Of a stretch of 32,935 bases of DNA, positions 18,547-27,330 are shown one piece after another. Each line of letters begins with the position of its first letter. Within the stretch, counting starts at the first letter, position 1. The stretch is taken from positions 1 through 32,935 of the forward strand of contig CANPXR010000005.1 of NCBI GenBank assembly GCA_947586655.1. Direction: 5' to 3'. Under the pieces are notes generated by a model. It worked only from the letters and a program-made list of their open reading frames with translations, did no database searches and was not told the DNA's origin. The position numbers and the translations under genes were made by a program. Source of the DNA: an uncultured Bacilli bacterium. Its GTDB lineage: Bacteria; Bacillota_I; Bacilli_A; RF39; UBA660.

Positions 18547-18575
18547 ATCTTATCACGAACAAATGTATGTGTCAA
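18547..18575 (-). promoter_or_regulatory. Promoter of the microprotein gene
   Basis: Minus strand TTGACA (18570-18575), 17-nt spacer, TAAGAT (18547-18552). Confidence 0.75.
18556..18569. promoter_or_regulatory. LexA-box-like site 1 (CGAACAAATGTATG)
   Basis: Resembles the Gram-positive SOS box GAAC-N4-GTTC. Half-site CGAAC is intact; the other half is degenerate. Sits between -35 and -10 of the minus-strand promoter. Confidence 0.7.
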
Positions 18576-18584
18576 TAGAAAATA

Positions 18585-18598
18585 AGAACATTTGTTTG
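18585..18598. promoter_or_regulatory. LexA-box-like site 2 (AGAACATTTGTTTG)
   Basis: GAAC-ATTT-GTTT, one mismatch to GAAC-N4-GTTC. Overlaps the lexA -35. Confidence 0.75.
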
Positions 18599-18624
18599 AC
18601 AATGTAAAGTAATTGTGTTATTAT
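18596..18624 (+). promoter_or_regulatory. lexA promoter
   Basis: TTGACA (18596-18601), 17-nt spacer, TATTAT (18619-18624). Confidence 0.75.
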
Positions 18625-18649
18625 ATTAACGTAGTAAAAAGGAGGAGTT

Positions 18650-19261
18650 ATGGATAAATTAACAAACAGGCAAAAAGACGTATTAGATTACATTAAAAGT
18701 TACGTTGCTAACCATGGATATCCACCTGCCGTAAGGGAAATCGGTAGCGCCTTAGGACTTAATTCACCCGCTACCATTCAATCCCACATAACGGCTTTAG
18801 AAGCAAAAGGATACATTAAAAAAACAAACTCGAAGTATCGTTCTTTGGAAATAATTGGTAACAATGAGTACTTAAACGATAACGTTGTAGAAGTTCCGTT
18901 ATTAGGTAAAATAACCGCTGGTTCACCAATTGAAGCAATCGAAACACCAAATGAGTTTTTTAGCCTTCCAGCTTATTTAATTCCTAATAAAGAAGAAGTG
19001 TTTACCTTAAAGGTAAGCGGAGAAAGTATGATTAACGCTGGTATACTTGACGGAGACATAGTAATAGTTCAAAGGCAAAGCGTTGCAAAAAACAAAGACA
19101 TCGTAGTTGCGATGACGGATGAAAACGAAGTTACGCTAAAAACGTTTTATAAAGAAGCTACGCACGTTAGACTACAACCAGAAAATGATACCATGGCACC
19201 AATTATATTACCTAATTGCACAATACTAGGTAAAGCTATTGGATTATATAGAAAATTTTAG
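18650..19261 (+). CDS. lexA: LexA repressor
   Basis: N-terminal wHTH 'LTNRQKDVLDYIKSYVANHGYPPAVREIG', Ala-Gly cleavage site 'ITAGSP', catalytic 'SGESM' and Lys in 'VTLKTFYKE'. SD AAAGGAGG. Confidence 0.95.
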   Translation: MDKLTNRQKDVLDYIKSYVANHGYPPAVREIGSALGLNSPATIQSHITALEAKGYIKKTNSKYRSLEIIGNNEYLNDNVVEVPLLGKITAGSPIEAIETPNEFFSLPAYLIPNKEEVFTLKVSGESMINAGILDGDIVIVQRQSVAKNKDIVVAMTDENEVTLKTFYKEATHVRLQPENDTMAPIILPNCTILGKAIGLYRKF

Positions 19262-19275
19262 CAATTAATAAAAAA

Positions 19276-19308
19276 GAGAAACTAAACGTTTCTTTTTTTT
19301 AGTTTCTC
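19276..19308 (+). terminator. lexA terminator with two overlapping alternative hairpins
   Basis: AGAAAC-N5-GTTTCT followed by T8. Alternative GAGAAACTAAA...TTTAGTTTCTC stem spans the T-run and could serve the opposite strand. Confidence 0.75.
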
Positions 19309-19354
19309 AATCTATATAAAAACGCCTTATCATGCATCAGCGTTCTACCATAAT

Positions 19355-19386
19355 ATATGGTTAACAAACCAGTTTGTTAACCATAT
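19355..19386. repeat. Perfect palindrome ATATGGTTAACAAAC-CA-GTTTGTTAACCATAT
   Basis: 15-bp arms with a 2-nt centre, in the lexA/comEC convergent intergenic region. No T-run follows. Confidence 0.8.
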
Positions 19387-19495
19387 TTAGCCTAAATACA
19401 ACATTAAAAAACATAATTTATTTTGGCCATTAACATCGCTATATTTTTAATATACCCATTATTTAAAATTTATACTAATTTATATTTTTTAACTT

Positions 19496-21484
19496 CTATG
19501 GTGCATACGTTCTTATTTTAAGTTTATGGTTTAACCTTAACATTATGCTACCATTTAAATCCGTTCTATAAATTTTTGATTTTGATAGTATGTCTAAAAC
19601 GGATTGTTTTGGATGATTATACCTATTATTCTTACCCACTGAAATTACCGAGTATTTCGTATTAATTTGATTAATAAATTCCTTAGAGGAACTTGTGTCC
19701 GATCCGTGGTGCGCAACCTTTAGAAAATCTATGTTATTTAGGTTATATTTTTTTAATATATCTTTTTCTTTTGTTTTTCCAGCATCACCCATAAATAAAA
19801 ACTTATAGTTATTATAATCAAAATAAATTACGTTACTATTATCGTTTTCATTATCATACCTTTTGGTATTTAAAAAATACAGTTTAAAGTTATTAATGTT
19901 TAAATCCTTAACGTTTTTATAATACTTTATGTTTTTTTCTTCTAACTTTTTAATTAATCTTTTCTCTAACTCGTTATAATCGTCATTATTAAATATCACT
20001 TCTTCTACTTTAAAATTATTTATTAAATCAATTGAATCCGCCATGTGATCATAATCTCCATGACTTAAAATTACCATTTTTAGCTTACTTATTCCCCTGG
20101 AGTTAAGGTATGGTATGGTCTTATTATTAACTATGGCACCTTCATTTTTATAAACTCCGCCAGTATCTATTAAAAACGCCTTACCAGAAGGTAATATAAA
20201 AACTATGCTATCTCCTTGCCCTACGTCTAAAAACGTAATTTCAGGACTACTAATAAAAAACCTTGAATTAACGTTTATAATCAAAATAATTAAGAAAAAG
20301 ATGATGAATTTTTTATTCTTCTTAATGGATAAAAATAAAAATACGTAATATAAAATAATAATTATTATGTTTGGTTTTGATACTATAAACGTTAATAGCT
20401 TTATTTTATAAAGGTTTAACACCAACCACTCTAAAATGTTTGTAAGATAATAATACGCTTCATCAAAAATAGGAAAAATAAAAGTAGCCATGGCTAAAGG
20501 AAAGTATAAAAACGAAATAAGTGGTACAAAAATAACGTTATATATTACGGATAATAAGTTTATTTTAAAAAACGAGAAAGCTAAAATTGGAATGGAAGCT
20601 AAAAAACAAATAACAGACATAAAAAAAGTTTTTTTAACATAATTTTTTTGAGTAAGTAAACTACTAGATAAAATTATAAAAAACGTAATAACAATAGAAA
20701 AAATAAAACCAACGTTATAAATTAAGTAAGGATTTAAAAAAACAAGGGCGCAAAAAGTAAGTACGATTAACGTTTCATTTTTAATACCAAATTTAAATCT
20801 TTTATTAATCGATGATAAAAAAAGAAACATAATAACCCTTAATAAAGACTCCGAAAAGTTAGTTAGAAAAAGAAAAAATAAAAGAAATAAAAATATTATT
20901 AAATTTTTATACTTAAATTTTTTTAAAATTTTATTTACGATAAAAAGAAAAATACCAACGTGCATTCCAGAAATTGCAAAAAGATGACTAATTCCAATTT
21001 CCCTATATGCCTGTTTTACTTTTTCGTTTAAACCTGATGTATCACCCAAAATAAAAGTTTTTACGTATTTTTCTGATTTAAAAGAAGAAGCTTTCTTTAT
21101 CATTATGTTTTTTACCTTATAAAAAACGTTGGTATTTTTCTTAATAACCTTAATTTTAGCGTTACTACTTATCATTTTTATTTTCTTAGATAATAAATAC
21201 TTACGGTAATTAAACAAATTAGGGACCGTATTATTATTAGGTTGCGTGAAAGTACCTTTTACGTTAACTACGTCCCCTAAGTTATAATTAACCTTTTTAT
21301 ATAAAGTAACACGGTACTTCCTATTAATATCTATAACTGATTTATTCTCGTTTATTACTAAGTTAGTTATTTTACCAGTTAAATTTTTATCCGTCTTTTT
21401 ATAAGTATTATCATCTAACGCAAGGCTTATAAAAACCCTAACGGACACCATAATAAATATTACGAGAAATATTTTTTTACCCAT
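19496..21484 (-). CDS. comEC: DNA internalisation competence protein ComEC/Rec2
   Basis: Competence membrane domain ('HLFAISGMHVGIFLF') plus C-terminal metallo-beta-lactamase domain ('FLDVGQGDSIVFILPSGKAFLIDTGG', 'LSHGDYDHM', 'KVAHHGS'). Confidence 0.93.
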   Translation of the reverse strand: MGKKIFLVIFIMVSVRVFISLALDDNTYKKTDKNLTGKITNLVINENKSVIDINRKYRVTLYKKVNYNLGDVVNVKGTFTQPNNNTVPNLFNYRKYLLSKKIKMISSNAKIKVIKKNTNVFYKVKNIMIKKASSFKSEKYVKTFILGDTSGLNEKVKQAYREIGISHLFAISGMHVGIFLFIVNKILKKFKYKNLIIFLFLLFFLFLTNFSESLLRVIMFLFLSSINKRFKFGIKNETLIVLTFCALVFLNPYLIYNVGFIFSIVITFFIILSSSLLTQKNYVKKTFFMSVICFLASIPILAFSFFKINLLSVIYNVIFVPLISFLYFPLAMATFIFPIFDEAYYYLTNILEWLVLNLYKIKLLTFIVSKPNIIIIILYYVFLFLSIKKNKKFIIFFLIILIINVNSRFFISSPEITFLDVGQGDSIVFILPSGKAFLIDTGGVYKNEGAIVNNKTIPYLNSRGISKLKMVILSHGDYDHMADSIDLINNFKVEEVIFNNDDYNELEKRLIKKLEEKNIKYYKNVKDLNINNFKLYFLNTKRYDNENDNSNVIYFDYNNYKFLFMGDAGKTKEKDILKKYNLNNIDFLKVAHHGSDTSSSKEFINQINTKYSVISVGKNNRYNHPKQSVLDILSKSKIYRTDLNGSIMLRLNHKLKIRTYAP

Positions 21485-22164
21485 TATAAAATAACGTTAT
21501 CTTTTATTTTTTCATAAAGGGCATCACCAATTCCTGATACGTTTTTAACATCTTCTATACTTTTAAACGCACCATTTTCTTCTCGGTAAGTAATTATAGC
21601 CTTGGCCTTGGATTCTCCGATACCAGGAAGAGTCATTAGTTCATCTTTACTTGCGGTGTTAATTGATACCTTATCACTTGTTTTTTCAGCTTTGTTATTA
21701 TTATCAGCCTTAGATTCTTTTATACATGCGTCGTTATGGGTATCAGGGCACTCACATTCAAATGAAGCACAAACGATTTCCTTACTATTTTCATTACTGT
21801 TTTTATAGTTATATATTTCTTCTTTAGTATAAACAACTATGTACATTTCATCAGTAAGTTTTTTACTTAAGTTAAGATTTATTGTGTCTGCTTTATCAGA
21901 TAAACCACCCGCTAAATTAATCGCGTCAATCACCCTTTTTCCTTCGTCAACTTCATAAACCCCAGGAGCGTTTACCGCACCTTTAACATCAACGAATAAG
22001 GTCGTGCTTTCTTTTTTATCCTCCTTAACTAAAGATAACTTTTTCGCGGTTTGGGTTGAAATGTTATTACTTTTTTCATGGTAAAAAAAGCTTACCGAAA
22101 AAACAACTAAAACCGATAAAGCACAAACTAGATACTTCCAATTTCTTCGTATAAAAACAATCAT
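21484..22164 (-). CDS. comEA: ComEA family DNA-binding competence protein
   Basis: TM anchor, SLBB-like 'VDVKGAVNAPGVYEVDEGKRVIDAINLAGGL', C-terminal HhH 'INTASKDELMTLPGIGESKAKAIITYREENGAFKSIEDVKNVSGIG'. 1-nt overlap with comEC. Confidence 0.93.
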   Translation of the reverse strand: MIVFIRRNWKYLVCALSVLVVFSVSFFYHEKSNNISTQTAKKLSLVKEDKKESTTLFVDVKGAVNAPGVYEVDEGKRVIDAINLAGGLSDKADTINLNLSKKLTDEMYIVVYTKEEIYNYKNSNENSKEIVCASFECECPDTHNDACIKESKADNNNKAEKTSDKVSINTASKDELMTLPGIGESKAKAIITYREENGAFKSIEDVKNVSGIGDALYEKIKDNVIL

Positions 22165-22216
22165 TTTTTTCCTCCTTTCACTTTAATTATTAAACAAAAG
22201 TTTTAAAAACCCTCTT

Positions 22217-22254
22217 TTAAAAATAAAAAAAATTAACTTTTTTGTTAATTTTTT
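22217..22254 (-). terminator. Terminator of ftsW-like gene
   Basis: AAAATTAAC-TTTTTT-GTTAATTTT inverted repeat with T-run on the minus strand. Confidence 0.6.
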
Positions 22255-22258
22255 TTGT

Positions 22259-23401
22259 TTATCTAACCAAATGCTTTTGTTCAAACGTTTTATTTTCAAC
22301 CGATACCCTTTGAACAAAGCCTAAGCATATTAGTAAATTAATCATAAATGAGCCTCCGTACGAGTAAAACGGAAGTGGAACTCCAGTAAGTGGTATTATA
22401 CCTAATACTCCTCCTAAATTAATCATAACGTGAAGGGCGATTAGCGTAGCAACACCATAACATATTATTGTTCCTTGTAAATTATATGACTTTCTACCTA
22501 TTAAAATTATTCTCCAAATCATTATAAAGTACACTAAAATTATAGCAACACCAACAATAAGGCCCATTTCTTCTATTATTATTGCAAAGATAAAGTCCGT
22601 GTGAGCTTCTGGTAAATACAGATATTTTTGCTTACTATTACCATAGCCACTACCAAGTAATCCACCACTATTTATCGCTATATAACCATTACACACCTGA
22701 TAACCAGTTTCCTGTCGGTACCTAGTGCATGGGTCTTTATAGTTAAACCTACTAATTTGGCTGCTAGTTAATCCTTTGCCAGTTACAAGCATTAAAAGCG
22801 CTAAAATAAGAACCGAAATAATGGTAAAAGTTGCCATTATAAACTTAGTTTTATTATCATACGGAACAATCAAAAATATAACCATGGTTATTCCAATTAG
22901 TATCATCATGGTACCAAAATCAGGTTGCTTAAAAACTAATAATACAAATACAAAAGGAACTATGAAAGGTACTAGTTTAGCAACGTTACTAACGTATTTA
23001 ATCTTCATCATTTTCTCAAACGTCAAAGCGAAAAATAAAATTAAAACGGTTTTTGCAAATTCACTAGGCTGAATACCAAATCCACCGATAAATAGCCAAC
23101 CGCTTACTCCGTTCATAACCTTCTCGTTTATAAGAACGTAGACCAAGGCCCCAGCAACTCCAAAAATCGCTAAATATACTAAGGACTTCCACTTTTTAAT
23201 CGGAGTTTTAATAAGCACTAAAAAGCAAGATAACCCTATGATAATAAAGAAAAGCTGTCTTTTAAAATAAAAGTAACTATCTGCTTTAGACATGTAAGCT
23301 TTTAAAGAAGAGGCACTACCTACCATCATTAAACCAAAAACGAGACTTATAACCATTAGTATTAATAATGGTTTATCTATTTTGCTAAAAGTTTTCTTCA
23401 T
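22259..23401 (-). CDS. FtsW/RodA/SpoVE-family SEDS peptidoglycan glycosyltransferase
   Basis: SEDS motifs 'GVSGWLFIGGFGIQPSEFAK', 'PEAHTDFIFAIIIEEMGLIVG', 'TGVPLPFYSYGGS'. Start trimmed to MKKTFSK at 23401 (AGGTGATAAC SD). Confidence 0.9.
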   Translation of the reverse strand: MKKTFSKIDKPLLILMVISLVFGLMMVGSASSLKAYMSKADSYFYFKRQLFFIIIGLSCFLVLIKTPIKKWKSLVYLAIFGVAGALVYVLINEKVMNGVSGWLFIGGFGIQPSEFAKTVLILFFALTFEKMMKIKYVSNVAKLVPFIVPFVFVLLVFKQPDFGTMMILIGITMVIFLIVPYDNKTKFIMATFTIISVLILALLMLVTGKGLTSSQISRFNYKDPCTRYRQETGYQVCNGYIAINSGGLLGSGYGNSKQKYLYLPEAHTDFIFAIIIEEMGLIVGVAIILVYFIMIWRIILIGRKSYNLQGTIICYGVATLIALHVMINLGGVLGIIPLTGVPLPFYSYGGSFMINLLICLGFVQRVSVENKTFEQKHLVR

Positions 23402-23526
23402 GTTATCACCTATCATAAATATAATATCATATTTTTTATTTTTTTTATATATAGGTATTTGGTATAACACTTTATTTACGTTTAGAGTAAACTATAGTAG
23501 ATAACATCAAAGGAGGGATACTAATT

Positions 23527-23706
23527 ATGTATTACTATGGTTACCAAGGTGGCTACGGATATAACTCTCCATGCTGTGGTGGCGTTAACGTATATCCATA
23601 CTATGGCCAAAATCAAGGGGGAACAGGATATGGAGCAGCTATTATCTTAGTACTATTTATATTATTAGTTATAGTAATTGGAGCTAGATGGTTAGGAAAT
23701 AACTAG
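23527..23706 (+). CDS. YjcZ-like Gly/Tyr-rich tail-anchored small protein (59 aa): MYYYGYQGGYGYNSPCCGGVNVYPYYGQNQGGTGYGAAIILVLFILLVIVIGARWLGNN
   Basis: Not in the ORF track. SD AAAGGAGG. Gly/Tyr-rich N-terminus then 'ALIxVLFILLxIVxG'-type TM as in YjcZ proteins. Own terminator follows. Confidence 0.8.
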   Translation: MYYYGYQGGYGYNSPCCGGVNVYPYYGQNQGGTGYGAAIILVLFILLVIVIGARWLGNN

Positions 23707-23732
23707 GAAAGTTTTACTTTCCTTTTTTTTTA
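23706..23732 (+). terminator. Terminator of the YjcZ-like gene
   Basis: GGAAAGT-TTT-ACTTTCC followed by a T-run. Confidence 0.85.
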
Positions 23733-23763
23733 TGATAGAATACTCTTGTTTAGAGGTGGCGTT

Positions 23764-24312
23764 ATGTTTAAAAAACTTAAAATATTAGATGAAAAAGATA
23801 AAAGATTAAGAATGATAAGTAAAGAAGTTACTTTTCCACTAGAAGACGATGAAAAACAAATTATAAAAAATGCCATGGAAAACCTAAGACTTAGTCAAAT
23901 TGAAAAATATGCTAAAAAGTATAATTTAAGGGCTGGATGGGGTTTATCAGCAATTCAAATTGGAATTCCAAAAAGATGGTTTGTTATCGTTGATGAACAA
24001 GAAGACGGTAGCTTTAAGGAATACTTCTTTGCAAACCCAAAGATAATAAGTAACAGCGCCGAAAAAATTTACGTTGAGCAAGGAGAAGGATGCCTTAGTG
24101 TTAACCGTGAGGTAGTTGGTATAATCCCTAGGTACGCTAGGGTAACAATTGAGGCTTATGACTTAAACGGAAATAAGTTTCAAATGAGATTAAGAGAAGA
24201 TTTAGCGGTGTGCGTTCAGCATGAAATAGATCACTTACAAGGCATTTTATTCGTTGACCGAATTGATAAGAAAAATCCGTTTAAAGACGCCGAAAAATAT
24301 AGGGCAATTTAA
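23764..24312 (+). CDS. def: Peptide deformylase
   Basis: Motifs 'GWGLSAIQIG', 'EGCLSV', 'QHEIDHLQG'. Start at MFKKLK, where GAGGTGGCGTT is the SD; the track start is 23746. Confidence 0.93.
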   Translation: MFKKLKILDEKDKRLRMISKEVTFPLEDDEKQIIKNAMENLRLSQIEKYAKKYNLRAGWGLSAIQIGIPKRWFVIVDEQEDGSFKEYFFANPKIISNSAEKIYVEQGEGCLSVNREVVGIIPRYARVTIEAYDLNGNKFQMRLREDLAVCVQHEIDHLQGILFVDRIDKKNPFKDAEKYRAI

Positions 24313-24313
24313 A

Positions 24314-24342
24314 AGAAACTAAGTTAAATTAGTTTCTTTTTT
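24314..24342. terminator. Terminator between def and smc
   Basis: AGAAACTAA-GTTAAA-TTAGTTTCT followed by a T-run. Confidence 0.8.
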
Positions 24343-24355
24343 TAATATTTAATTA

Positions 24356-27319
24356 TTACCTTTCGCTTTCATCTTCTTTTATGTCCTTTAATTTAACGCT
24401 AACTAACTTAGATACACCAGATTCCTGCATGGTTACACCATATAAAACATCCGCATACTCCATGGTTTTTTTCTTATGGGTAATAACGATAAACTGGGTT
24501 TTACCTTTAAATTCACTTAAAAACTTACCAAAATTATCAACGTTAACCTCATCTAAGGCTGCCTCCACCTCATCTAAAATACAAAATGGAACTGGCCTTG
24601 TTTGTAATATCGCAAATAAAAGAGATATCGCGGTTAGAGTTTTTTCTCCCCCAGAAAGTAAGGATATGTGTTTAAGCGTTTTACCAGGAGGTAATGCCTT
24701 TATGTCAATTCCCGTTTCCAAAACGTTTGATGGATCGGTAAGTCTAAGTTCTGCGTCTCCTCCAGAAAATAACTTCTTAAATACTTCTTTAAATTTTACT
24801 TTAACGTGCTCAAAGGATTCTAAAAATTTTTCCTTCATTATACCATCTAGTTCTTTTATTATTTTCAAAATGGTATCTTCTGCCTTCATTAAATCTTGTC
24901 TTTGAGAAACCAAAAAGTCATATCTTTTCGATACCCTATCGTATTCTTCTATTGCCCCTACGTTTACATCGCCTAGTTTTTTAATTTCTAGTTTACACTT
25001 ATCAACAATATTCCTTGCCTTTTTTTCATCCATTTCAAGGAAGTAATTATTTTTTGCCTTTTCAAAGGTCATACCATAATCTTCAGTTAAAGTAGAAAGC
25101 AAATTATCTAATTTTACGTCCGCACGATTAACTTTTATTTCAAGTTCTTTTAATTCCTGCTGTTTTTTATAAAATTCTTGGTTATTAACCTTATTTTCTT
25201 TTTCCATCGTAGTAATGGTTTGTTTATAATCATCGATTTCACTTTTTAAAGCTTCCATCGATAGGGATAAAGTCTTCTTTTCCTTTTCCTTTTGGTAGTA
25301 ATCTTCTACTATTTGTTCTTCTTCTTTACTTAAGGTACCGTTAATTAACCCATTTATGTTACTTACCTCATCCTTTAACTTTTGTAGTTCTTCTTCAAAT
25401 AAGGTTTGTCTTTCCTTTTCATACCTTAAGGATATTTCTAAATTCGTTTTTTCTTCAATTAGTTCGTTTCTTTGCTCAGTTATAGCCTTATACTTATTAT
25501 CACCAATATTTATTTCTTCTTCTAAGGCCGCCCTTTTAGATTCTAACTGTTTAAGTAAGTTTTCGTTATCCAAAAGTTCATGTTTTTGCGTTATTATGTT
25601 TGATTGATTTTTTTGAGTTCCACCAGTTAAAGAACCACCAACGTGTAACAACTCACCATCTAAAGTAACGATTTTATATTTATAATTTATCTTTCTTGCA
25701 ATATTTCCTGCTACGTCTATATCACTTACAACTATCGTGGTTCCAAGCTGATTTTTAATAACGTTATTATATAACGATTGGTATTCAACTAAATCAGAGG
25801 CGATACCCACAAAACCATTTTCTTGCCTTAAAAGCCTATAAGTTACGTTATCTACTTCTTTTGCTTTAATTATGTTAAGTGGAAAAAAAGTTGCCCTTCC
25901 GTATTTATTTACCTTCAAAAAATTAATCGCTTCTTTAGCCGCAAACTCATCATCGGTTACAACGTAATTTACCGCTGCCATTAACGCGGTGGATACCGCA
26001 ACGGAATATTCCTTTTTTGTTTCTATTAAATTACCAATAGCACCATGAATTCCAGCTAGTTTAGGATTATCTAGTACACTTTTAACCGCGTATGGTAAAC
26101 CAGAACCATTTTCAATGGTATCTTTTAGCATTTCTATTTTATATTTAGTTTCGTTTTCCATCCGGTTTTGCTCGGTTAAACGCTTTTCATTATCATCATG
26201 TAACTTCTTTACCCTAAAAAATTCTTCTTCCTTAGCGTTTAGTTTTAACGTAGCGTCACTTATTTTCTTATTTAGTATTTCAATCGTATTTTTAACCCCA
26301 AAAATCTCATTTTCTTTTCTTAAAATAGATTCTTTTATATTAACTACGTTATCATGAATCTTAGTATCATTGGCGTTATACTTTTGTCTTTCAACGATAA
26401 GATTCTTTTTTCCTAAAAGCTCTTGCGTATCTTTAACGACCTTGGTTAAGGCACTTTGCATACCATATAATTCTTCTTCCTTTTTGGTTTGCATAAGCTT
26501 TAGTTCTTCTATTTTAGATAAATCAACGTTACTATTTTTTTCTAACTTAATGATTTCTTCGCTTAGCTTTTTTACCAAGAGTTTATTACTTTGGTAATCT
26601 CTATTTATTTCGTCTACTTCACTTACGATTAAAGAAACTTCTATATCATCTAACTTCTTTTTATTTTCTAAGTATTTTTTAGCATCCATACTTTGTTTTT
26701 TTAATGGTTCTATGCTGGATTCTAACTCTAGGATTATGTCGTTTATCCTAGCCATGTTATCATGGGTTCTATCTAATTTCCTTAACGCCTCGTCTTTTCT
26801 TTTTTTATATTTAAGGGTTCCAGCGGCAGCCTCAAAAATTATTCTTCTTTCTTCCGGTTTATTTGATAAAATTGCTCCTATGTCACCTTGAGAAATAATG
26901 TTAAAAGATTCTTTTGAAACCCCAGTATCAACGAATAAGTCTTGTACGTCTTTAAGTCTTACCTTCTCATTGTTTAAGTAATATTCGTTTTCCCCAGTTT
27001 TATATATGCACCTTTTTACGCTAACTTCAGTATAATCAGTTGGTAAATACTTATCACTATTATCAAAAATAAGGGTAACACTAGCACTTGATGCTGGTCT
27101 TCTTGACTTACTTCCAGAAAATATTACGTCACTCATGGCTCCTTCACCACGAAGCTGCTTAACTGATTGTTCTCCTAAAACCCATCTTACGGCATCAACT
27201 ATGTTACTTTTACCACTACCATTAGGTCCTACAACACCAGATATACCAGGAGTTAAATCTAGTTTTATTTTTTCCGCAAAAGATTTAAATCCCACCGTTT
27301 TAATTTCTTTTAAATACAT
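24356..27319 (-). CDS. smc: Chromosome segregation protein SMC (987 aa, short-armed)
   Basis: Walker A 'GPNGSGKSNIVDAVRWVLGEQS', hinge around 'GIHGAIGNLIETKKEY', signature 'LSGGEKTLTAISLLFAI', Walker B 'FCILDEVEAALD'. Confidence 0.95.
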   Translation of the reverse strand: MYLKEIKTVGFKSFAEKIKLDLTPGISGVVGPNGSGKSNIVDAVRWVLGEQSVKQLRGEGAMSDVIFSGSKSRRPASSASVTLIFDNSDKYLPTDYTEVSVKRCIYKTGENEYYLNNEKVRLKDVQDLFVDTGVSKESFNIISQGDIGAILSNKPEERRIIFEAAAGTLKYKKRKDEALRKLDRTHDNMARINDIILELESSIEPLKKQSMDAKKYLENKKKLDDIEVSLIVSEVDEINRDYQSNKLLVKKLSEEIIKLEKNSNVDLSKIEELKLMQTKKEEELYGMQSALTKVVKDTQELLGKKNLIVERQKYNANDTKIHDNVVNIKESILRKENEIFGVKNTIEILNKKISDATLKLNAKEEEFFRVKKLHDDNEKRLTEQNRMENETKYKIEMLKDTIENGSGLPYAVKSVLDNPKLAGIHGAIGNLIETKKEYSVAVSTALMAAVNYVVTDDEFAAKEAINFLKVNKYGRATFFPLNIIKAKEVDNVTYRLLRQENGFVGIASDLVEYQSLYNNVIKNQLGTTIVVSDIDVAGNIARKINYKYKIVTLDGELLHVGGSLTGGTQKNQSNIITQKHELLDNENLLKQLESKRAALEEEINIGDNKYKAITEQRNELIEEKTNLEISLRYEKERQTLFEEELQKLKDEVSNINGLINGTLSKEEEQIVEDYYQKEKEKKTLSLSMEALKSEIDDYKQTITTMEKENKVNNQEFYKKQQELKELEIKVNRADVKLDNLLSTLTEDYGMTFEKAKNNYFLEMDEKKARNIVDKCKLEIKKLGDVNVGAIEEYDRVSKRYDFLVSQRQDLMKAEDTILKIIKELDGIMKEKFLESFEHVKVKFKEVFKKLFSGGDAELRLTDPSNVLETGIDIKALPPGKTLKHISLLSGGEKTLTAISLLFAILQTRPVPFCILDEVEAALDEVNVDNFGKFLSEFKGKTQFIVITHKKKTMEYADVLYGVTMQESGVSKLVSVKLKDIKEDESER

Positions 27320-27330
27320 AAATTCACTTC

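Noticed and set aside
24381-24905. 174-aa plus-strand ORF antisense to smc
   Set aside because: Opposite the highly conserved SMC head domain; mirrors its codon structure.
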